Positions 12,201-21,200 of a stretch of DNA of 64,000 nucleotides are shown here, in pieces. The stretch's first letter is position 1; each line of letters starts with the position of its first letter. Origin of the DNA: Undaria pinnatifida. Lineage: Eukaryota; Sar; Phaeophyceae; Laminariales; Alariaceae. Under the pieces are notes generated by a model, which saw nothing but the letters and a program-made list of their open reading frames with translations, did not search any database and was not told the origin of the DNA. The stretch spans positions 8,214,467-8,278,466 of the forward strand of contig JABAKD010000015.1 in NCBI GenBank assembly GCA_012845835.1. The letters are read 5' to 3'. The translations under genes were made by a program, and so were the position numbers.

Positions 12201-15200
12201 TCGTTAACGCCTTTGCAAATCGAAACCCGTGCGCAGGGGCAAATTACTTGAATTAGTATAGAGAGGGATTGTGGGGTTCTAAAGCGATTAAGCGGCGCCT
12301 GATTCCCACCCCCCCCCCCCCTACTATTCACGCCCAAAACAGGTTCAGTTCTCGGCTCTTAGCTTCAGCGCGACCTCGTTCTCCCCCATCACAACGGAGG
12401 ATGCCAACACCGACGTGGCGCTCGTTGTTGGCCCTCCCGCGTCCGATGCGTCGGGGTCGGAGATTGGCATGTTTGTGCTGCTGCTTGGGGTCTTGCTCAT
12501 CGGAACATGCGGGTGTATGTGGGCGATGTTCAGCCTGTGCAGGTACGCGGCATTACCATGTACTTGTAGTGATAAGTAGATGTAGTCCTACTTTTTTTTT
12601 GTTTCATGCCCGTGTTTTTATCTTTTTAATCACATGTGTTTCTGGTGTATCTAACTACGTAATACCTGGTATGCAATGAACATTACATGCTAGTTGAAAT
12701 TTGAGGGCATACTTATATTTTTGTGCGTTTTATTGGGTTCGTGAAACGCTTGATTACTGGTGTACTTAGTGTTTATTCTGTTAATGATGGTTTACCGGGT
12801 GTACTCTACGGGTATTATGCATATATCTAGTCGTACCTCGTAGATATTATGTCTGGCATAGTTAATTAAGCCTGTATCCTGTTATACCCCAAGCGTTTAC
12901 GTATTTGCTTTGAATTGTGGCGAGATGACCAGTGCTGCTCTTAATACCGTATTGCTCGTCGTTTTAGAGCATCCTAGTCCTTTTTTGGCTGCTGTCATCT
13001 GTGCTGTTTTGGGCTGTTGTCCGAACTTTGTGTTCCCTTCTCATATATTTTTTGCTTCTCCTTATGTACGATTAGTTTGTTCAAGAACGACCACTACGAT
13101 ACCAAAAACCGAACAACGAAGGTATCTGTACACAGGAGTGCACTACGTGTGTCGTACAGTTTCTGCTCTTCTTGCTTACCCTGATATGCTGTTATTTGAG
13201 AACAACCGCAACGATACCAAAAACGGAACAACTACAGTATATATACACAGGAGTGCACGGCGTGTTCGTCGCCGCGAGTTCGTCGTGGGTTCGGACTAGA
13301 TTATTTATTGCAGGGAGTGCCGTGGTGCTTGTGTGGTTCGTGGGCGGCCGCACCTTCGGGGTTTCGAGATAAACACGGCATGTTTTGTTTGTTGTTCGGG
13401 GTTTGGGTTTGAAGGCGTATCACGGGATGGTTTGGGGGTTTGAGGCCTGGGTTGCTTGGAGCGTCTTTCTCATTGGTGGAAGATGTGGCTGATTCGATAA
13501 TGTGGTTGTGAGTCCTGGTGTGCTTGGAAGCTGGACCCTCATGGATGCGATAAATGGTTGTTCCGCTCGATCTTTAGCCGCCTGAAAGTGTGGACCCCAT
13601 GGGTAATGGCGTCATAGGTGCTCTAGTTTGTTGATGTTTTCTATATTCCCCAGTATTGTTTCGGTATTTTTGTGTATTTTTCTGGGGAGAGTAGAATGAT
13701 AATTGATGACATCAAAATATTAATGCCACACGGCGTGGCCTCAGTAGTGGTGAATCCCTCAATCACTTGCTGAAGAGCATGACCTCATTGGCTCGTTGGT
13801 CCGAAAAATGCTGCACCACTTGGTCTTTCTTTCGCTGAAAGGCATGACCTCATGGGTGCGGGACGTTGTTGGTGGTGGTGATGTTGGTGTTGGTGTCGTT
13901 TCTACTGTTGCTATTAATAGTTAGTGCCCATTGCCAGTATAGTACCGGTGAAATCTGAACCTGATGCACTATTGATAGAACAACACAAGAAAACGGGTAT
14001 GACATCGTGCAAAGCCCAGCAGTGTCGATGAGAGTCTACGAGGGAAGAAACGGCTGAACCCTTCCCGCAATAAATATGAAGACGCTTACAGCAGTGGGGA
14101 CGGGGGAGAAGACGCTGCTTAGTGACCTCGGACCGGAGTTATGGCTAGGATGAAAAAGTGCAAAGAAACAAGAAGGATGGGCAAAACAGAAAATAATATA
14201 CTTGTCCAGTACACTGCCAGAATTGTTGGCGGGTACTTTCCGGCACGAGAGGGAGACCGCACAGCATCCGTACCTCAGTGGTGCGGTACGTTGTGGTTCT
14301 GCTTGATCTCTTGCTGGAAAGCGTGGCCTCAGTGGTTCTTTCGGTGGAATGTTGTTCCGCTCGATCTTTGTGCGGGAAAGGTTGGCCGTTGAAACGCGGC
14401 AGGCTCTGCGGGTACTATTAATATTACGGAGATCCGCTGTCAGCAGGATGAAATGTCAAACATCAAAGGGGGCAAAAGCACCCGCCTTTGCTTGCTAGCG
14501 TTTGATTGAAGTTAATTTTGTTAGCTGGTCGTCTCACCTGGCATACACAGCCTCAATCAAACACAGTCTTGCCGTAGGAGAGCTCTCCTGAACGGTGGCG
14601 ATACTTTCCTGTTTTAGTGTGTGATTGCATCCTGTTAACAATGTATCTCCCCGATGGTGCACCGTTAACTACTGTTAATGGTAGCATATGTGGCACCGTT
14701 ATCGAGCAGGAGTGTCTTGACACCATTAAAGGGAGAGAGGTCGTACCGATTTGTTACGCAAATTGATCGAATGTCCTTCCGCAAGAACAAGCCGGCATTG
14801 CGCGCTTAGCCTTTTTACCACTGCAAAAATCATCTTATTCTAATTCCAAGTGTTTTGTCGCCAACTGCATGTTTACAGTGCAGTTCCAAACGGATTAAAT
14901 CCGAAAATGTAGCCGCGGGGGGGGGGCGGGGGGGGGGGGGAGGGGGGGGGGAGGTGGATAGGTTCCCAGGGTTGAAACGGAGAAGGCGTTTTCCACCCGG
15001 GGCCAGCACAAGAATTTCGAAGCCGCAATTTGCTGCGAATCGTGTGTGATTTTGACAACCACTGAGAACCTGTAACCGGAATTGCACATCCTTGGTATTG
15101 ATGTATCGATACGCCGCTATCGGTACCCGTTCAAGTTCCAAAAGGTGTACGTAGCGAATCCTGCTCTTTGCTTTTCTGACTCCTGTTTTCGTATATCTTG

Positions 15201-18200
15201 TTTTTTTTTCCTGTTTTTATATTTTTTTTTTAGTGTGATTGCCTTTTCTTATTCTCTTGCTTGCAATCTTCTTTGCTTCGCTCCCCCCATGAAGCCCCTT
15301 CTCCCCCCCATCCCATCACACCTCTGAAGTGTGCTTTTACTCAAAATCTTGTCTTCGCTTCTTTTTTTTTTTGCTTGCCTTCTTGTTTTCCTCCACCCCC
15401 CAAAATTCCTCCTTCCCGTTCTTCCACGCCTTACCCCTTCCCTTGTCCCGTCCCCGTCAACTCGTCACATCCGCCTCGGGAATTCAACAGGCACAGGGCT
15501 AAGCAGAAGCGAGCGTCGGCGGAATACCTCGCCCAGAAGACCGCGGGTTCGGTCTCGGGGGCTTCGGGCTCGGCTGACGACGAGTACTACAACAACTTCA
15601 ATCCCATCCGCACAGGAGGCATGCTCATGCCTCATGGGAAGGCAATTGCACCGGCCTCGGTCAAGGCGGTGTCGCCCACCCCTTCCCAGACTCAGGTGTG
15701 TTCAGGTTTGCTTGCTTGTGTGGCTGGCCGGTTGGTTGATTTTTGTTAGGGCGGGAGGGGCCGGGGATGGGGTTTGGTTGTCAGCTGATACTTTCTTTTT
15801 TGTCCTTCTCGTGATTCTGTTTAGTTCCAAGTTTTTTTTTTTCTGTTTCCATGATAATATGGCGAAGGTTTTGCTGCTTCTTCAAACTACCTTTCGTTTT
15901 CTGTTTAGTGTGTTGTCTTTCTGTGTGGGTTTGGCAGGAAGCAGACCTAACTATGATGTGGCCGCCCGGATCTTCGAGGGTAGTTTTCACGCTCTCTCAT
16001 CGACCGAGGGCTATGTGGTGGTCCGCAGACCGGAATAATAAAATAAATTAGAGCGGCGCAGCCGAGCCGCGTTTCTCGCCCATTTCTGGCCCGCTTTGGG
16101 TCCGAGTTGGGGTCAGGGCTAGGGCTAGGGTTAGGGGGTGGGTTGGGTCTACGCCCGTACCTCTATCCGACCAGGAAGTGTATTCTGCTCGCGAACGCGA
16201 ACAGCCCACCGCCCTGAAGATCCGGGCGGCCAACTTGTTAGGTGAGCTCGGGTTTGGCCTCTCCTTCCCCCCCCCCCCCCCCCCCCCTGCCCCAGTCCCG
16301 CCTCCCGCCTCCGAACGTCCTTCGTGGTCGTTTTTTCTTGCGTTGTGTCGCAGCAAACCAAGCTAGTATTTTCGCTCACCAACCCCCCCGCCCCCTTCTT
16401 TGAGGTTATTCGTCTCATTTGGCGATCTTTGTAACATACGGAGCTGATGACGAAGCTAATACCCCCTCCCCTCCGCCCCTCACTTCGCATGTTACGCATG
16501 TCCTTCGCGTGTTAATTTTTGATTTTTGTGTTGCGTGTTTTGTTACAGCAAACGGAGCTGTTCACCAACCTGATGGAGGCCACCCCGCCCCGCGACGACC
16601 CCATCTACACCGAGATGATCGGGACCCTCGGGCTCTTCGGAACCTTCTACATGTCCAAGGAGGACATGGACTTCTGCGCAATGCGACTGTACAGCAACTT
16701 CAAGCAGGCCCAGGAGAACATGGAGCGACACGCCATTTTGGATTCTATCGACGTTATGCCCGAGATTTACGATATATTGCGGCACTGTGAGGACAGTCAT
16801 CTGACGGCTGACGAGAAGTCGCTGCTGGCGACGCAGTTGGCCCCTCATTGGACGAATAGCGAGGAGGCTAGACGAGCGCTGGAGACGGCGGTGGTGTATA
16901 CGGAGGCAGAGGAGGAGGCGGAGTTTTGGCAGGGGTTACAGGTGATTTTTTCTTCTTTTTTTGGGGATGGGTGGGGGTGGGGAGTCTGTTTTGTTTCGGG
17001 GCAGTTGTGTTGTGTCTTTGTAGTTTTGATGTGTGTGTTTCTTTTAATGTCGTTTATTCGCACCTGTTCCTTTTTGCTGTTGCGTGTTTTAACAGTTGTG
17101 CTTGTATTTGTAGTTGGTATTTGTTGATGTGTAGAGATTTTTTTTCTTTCAGTTGGTCTGATATTGTTTGGCTTGATTAGTGTCGAAATAGTTTTTCGTG
17201 CTGATCCTGGCCCCCACTGTTACACCATGTACCACCATACACCACTAGGTTTTGTGAAGGTCAGCACCGCTTTCAAACCCAGCCCCTAACCCCCCTCCTG
17301 CGCCCTTTTCTCCTTTTTTGCGATAGGCCGCCACCGACGCACTCTCGCGGTACGACCAGATCATCGTTACCGCTCGGATTGTTCTCATGTTCGACGGCAG
17401 CAGTGGTCAGAGCGCGGCTATTCGGGAAGCCGTGCCCCTTTTCCAGCAGGTGTACAAGATCATCCGGGACAAATGTCCACAGTGGCACGAGGGGAACGTG
17501 CAGCTCATGGGTGTGTATCTGGCGATCACCTTTTTGGAGTACGGCTTGAACTCTCAGACCCTCGGGGTTGACGGGCAGAGGTGAGAGACGGGGGGGGTGT
17601 TGTCGGAAGGTGGGTGGGGGGGTGCGCAGAGAGGGGGGGTAAGATTTACGAAGCACGGCATTTTGTTTCTCTTGTGGGTGTGTTGTGGTGTGTTGCGCGT
17701 TGAGTTTATGCTACACGTGTCATGCGTACGGGTATGTATGGATTTTAGTTCGGTATGTGACTCGGGTGCGTTGGTATTAGCTTTTTTTTGTTATTATTAT
17801 TGTCCTTCGGCGGATGGGGACAAATAAAGCCTTGACCCCTTTAGAGCCCCCAAACCCCTCCCTATACTAATTCCAAGTAATTTTGTCCCCAAAAAGGGGT
17901 TCCAGCTGTAAAGGGGTCAAGCTCGCCATACTTCCACGTATCTTCATACGCGTCGTGTGTCGATTTAACTCAGTTGCTTTCGCAACCCAGCGCTAGCTGG
18001 CGCGTCCTTCGGATCCCGTTGGTGTTGGCGTTGCGGTTTTTTTGTCACATTTCACTCGTGTTCCTGTTCGAGAGATGGTCTAATCCCCCCTGTTCTTACC
18101 CTGGTTTGTCTCCTCTCTTCTCCCACCTTTTCCGCCGCCGACAGTACGACGCTTGACTGGGTGCACGGGCTGCAGCCGGAAGACTTGGAGAAGTTCTTGG

Positions 18201-21200
18201 CGGAAAAGAAGGAGCAGCGCATGCGCGTCTTGTGTCTCGACCTGGAGCCCACAGGCATCCCGCAGCAGGTGGGGACGAACGTTTCGTGAAGCGTTTCTCG
18301 CAGTTTGTTGCCCGTTTTGAGTTGTTTTGTTCTGTCTGTTTTTTGTGGGTGCCAGGCCCTTTCCCCTAGATCGTACCGCCTCGGTCTCACTAGAATCCTT
18401 CAAGGCCATCCGTCCCACATCTTTCCAGGTATTTTTTTGCTTGGAAAAGGTGCCAAGGGAGTCACCCAGGTATCCATGGCGTAGGGGAATGGTACGACCC
18501 ACCCGGTAGGATACTGTGTCCATGCGACGGTTGTTCGATAATCAGGAACTCGCAAGGTCTTTTTTTGTTTTTGTGTACCAGGTATTTCGTTCCTCGTTTT
18601 GTCGTCGGCTTCGCCAAGTTATTTTTGTTTTTGCGCTTTCTTTATGTTAGCTTGTGCGCTGAAGCATTTTTCGCTTTTTTTGTCGTTTTGTTCGTTTTGT
18701 CTCGTCGATCCAGACGTTGCGGGAAAACGACGAAGTGGTGAGGGCGGCTCACTCGTTACGATCAGCCTCGTCACCACCAAGCACTCAAATGGAGTTGCCT
18801 TTCCAGGGCGCGGACGGTGAAATGGTGAGAAGAACCTGTTTTAGAACTGTTTTTGTTACACATCCCTTTTTTTGGCCGGGGATATAATAGATATACTGCC
18901 ACCACAGATATGCGAAGAAGGGCGATCTTGGCTTGCCTCGCTGTGCTTGTTATTCTGTAGGCTAGGGTTGTTCACGTGAACGATGCGCGCTTTTGTTCCA
19001 GCTGTGAGATGCCTCATATGCCGACGAAGTACCCCCAGCGCCCAACGCCAACCTTTCACTCCGCCAATGTCGCCATCGTCGGCAGTGTCACCTCAAGGTC
19101 TCATGTCAATGCACGACCAGCCGTACGGCGGCCAACACCCCCTTCCGCTTACCTCACCCTCAACCCAACCCTAACCCTCAACTCCGCCCCAACCCTAACC
19201 CCAACCCCAACCCCAGCCTGATCTCCAGGCGCCGTCCCTTTCCCTAGGCGGCCAACCTAAACTTTTCACCCGTCAATGTCGCCATCGTCGGCAGTGTCAC
19301 CCCAGGGTCTCATGTCAATGCACGACCAGCCGTGCGGGGACCAAAACCCCCTACCGCTAACCTCACCCTTAACCCAACCCTAACCCAAGTCCACCCCAAC
19401 CCCAAACGCCAACCCAACCCTGATGGAAACCTCTAGGCTCTGTCGTCGGCAATGTCACTCCAGGGGCTCATGTCCAATCACGACCAGCGCCGTTGGACGA
19501 CCGCGGCCCAATTCGAATACCAACTCTAATCCTAACCCGAAACCCGAACCGAAACCGAAACCTAACCCGAAACCCAACCCCAACCTCACCCCTAACCCCA
19601 ACCCCCTCTCTAACCCCACCCCTGTCCCTATCCCCAACCCCATTCCTAATCCCACCCCCATTCCTAACCCCAGCTCCATCCCTAACCCCAGCCCCATCTC
19701 TACACCCAACCCCAACCCTTACCACAACATTCCAATCCCAACCCCAATCCACCCCTATCCCCGACCCCACCCCGTCACCCCGAACGCAACAGGCGCCGTC
19801 GTCGGCGATGTCACCTCAGGGGCTCATGTCCATGCACGACCAGCCGTTCGACGACCACAGCGTGAGCTATGGTGGGAGCGAGCCGGGTAGCCCCACCTCT
19901 TCTGCGCGCAGCTCGAACATAAACCCGCATGCTTCGCCAGCTGCGAACGCTCGGGCGGCGATGCGCGCGAGGAGGGGCGGCGTTCCGGACAGTGCTTCGG
20001 GCAGCCAGATGACAAGCAGCAGCACGTACAGCGAGGAAACGTGAGATTTGGGACGTTTTTTGGGGGGACGGGGTTAGGATTAGGGTTGGGTAGGGTTGAC
20101 GTACGGCGAGGAAGCGTGAGATTTGAGATGTTTTTGTCGGAGGGGGCGGGGTTAGGGTTGGGTAGAGGTCTTTTGGGGGTTGTGGGTGAGATTGGAACTT
20201 GGGTATTTGTTTGGAAGGGGTTGGGCTTGGGCGGGGGTGGGCGTGATGACCAGCAGTAGCACTTACAGCGAGGAAACGTGATATAACTTTTGTGTGTTCT
20301 ATGCGGTGTTTTTTGTTATACACGCTCCAATCCAAAATCCTTCTGCTGGTGTTTGGATTGAAGCGTGTACGGTTTTTCTTCTAGTTTTTGGATTGGAGCG
20401 TGTGCGGAGTTTGGACAGGATATGGTAGGCGGTGAATGCGATCTCATCACCCGTCTAGTTTACGTTTGAGCGTGCAGCGGAACGGGTACGACGATGCTGG
20501 GGGAGTGCTGTACAACTCTTTACGCTGTAGTTAGGCCTTGGCCTATCGGTATTATTTATCCCCCACCTGCCGGCGTTGCTTCATGTGGACACGGTGCAGT
20601 TTTTTTTTTTTTGCTCACAGAAAATTGCTACCACTCTGTCTGGAAATATAGGCAACCTTTGGACATGAGTATTGAAATATTGCGTATACTTCTGGACAGT
20701 GGCATTTATGATGGGCTATTTTCTGGTTCAAGCCTCTAAGGGGTTTTATAACCGCGGTGCGTTACACAGGCGGTTTTTGGCCTTGAACAAAAGGCCGAAA
20801 ATATTCAGGATTTTTGCTTATTTTGCGCCAGGTTTTAGAGGTCGAATGCAGTCGATCTTGGTTGTACGCCTTTTTTATATCGTTAGCATGTTGACCGCAA
20901 AGCGTTTGTGCACCCACCCACCCCCCGCTGACCCTACCCTCGTCCCGCCCCCCTCCCCCCTACCGCTTGTCCGTTGTGTCGCGCCGTACCCACCTCCCAC
21001 GTCGTCCTTTTCGTTTACTCTGGGGTATGTATTTGTACGTGAACTCGTATGTCCAACCTGTTTGTGTGTCTGGTACTTACGTACTGTTTGCCCTGTGTAC
21101 GTTGTCCGTTGGTGCTACCATCTGGTTCTCTGGTGTACCTGGCATATGATCCCATTTTTCGTTTATGCCGGTGTACAACATCATTCATACATAACACAGC

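Larger units (their letters stand above)
19150..19790. repeat. Telomere-like C-rich array, (CCCTAACCC/CCCCAACCC)n, interrupted
   Basis: Long runs of variants of CCCTAA and CCCCAA, for example AACCCTAACCCCAACCCC, interleaved with the exon-start echoes at 19271-19338 and 19440-19490. It lies in the intron before exon 19793-20040. It is an internal array, not a chromosome end. The complementary G-rich form follows the same exon. Confidence 0.8.

Noticed and set aside
19150-20175. Chromosome end (telomere)
   Set aside because: The arrays are short, degenerate, in opposite orientations and lie inside introns of a gene that continues on both sides.
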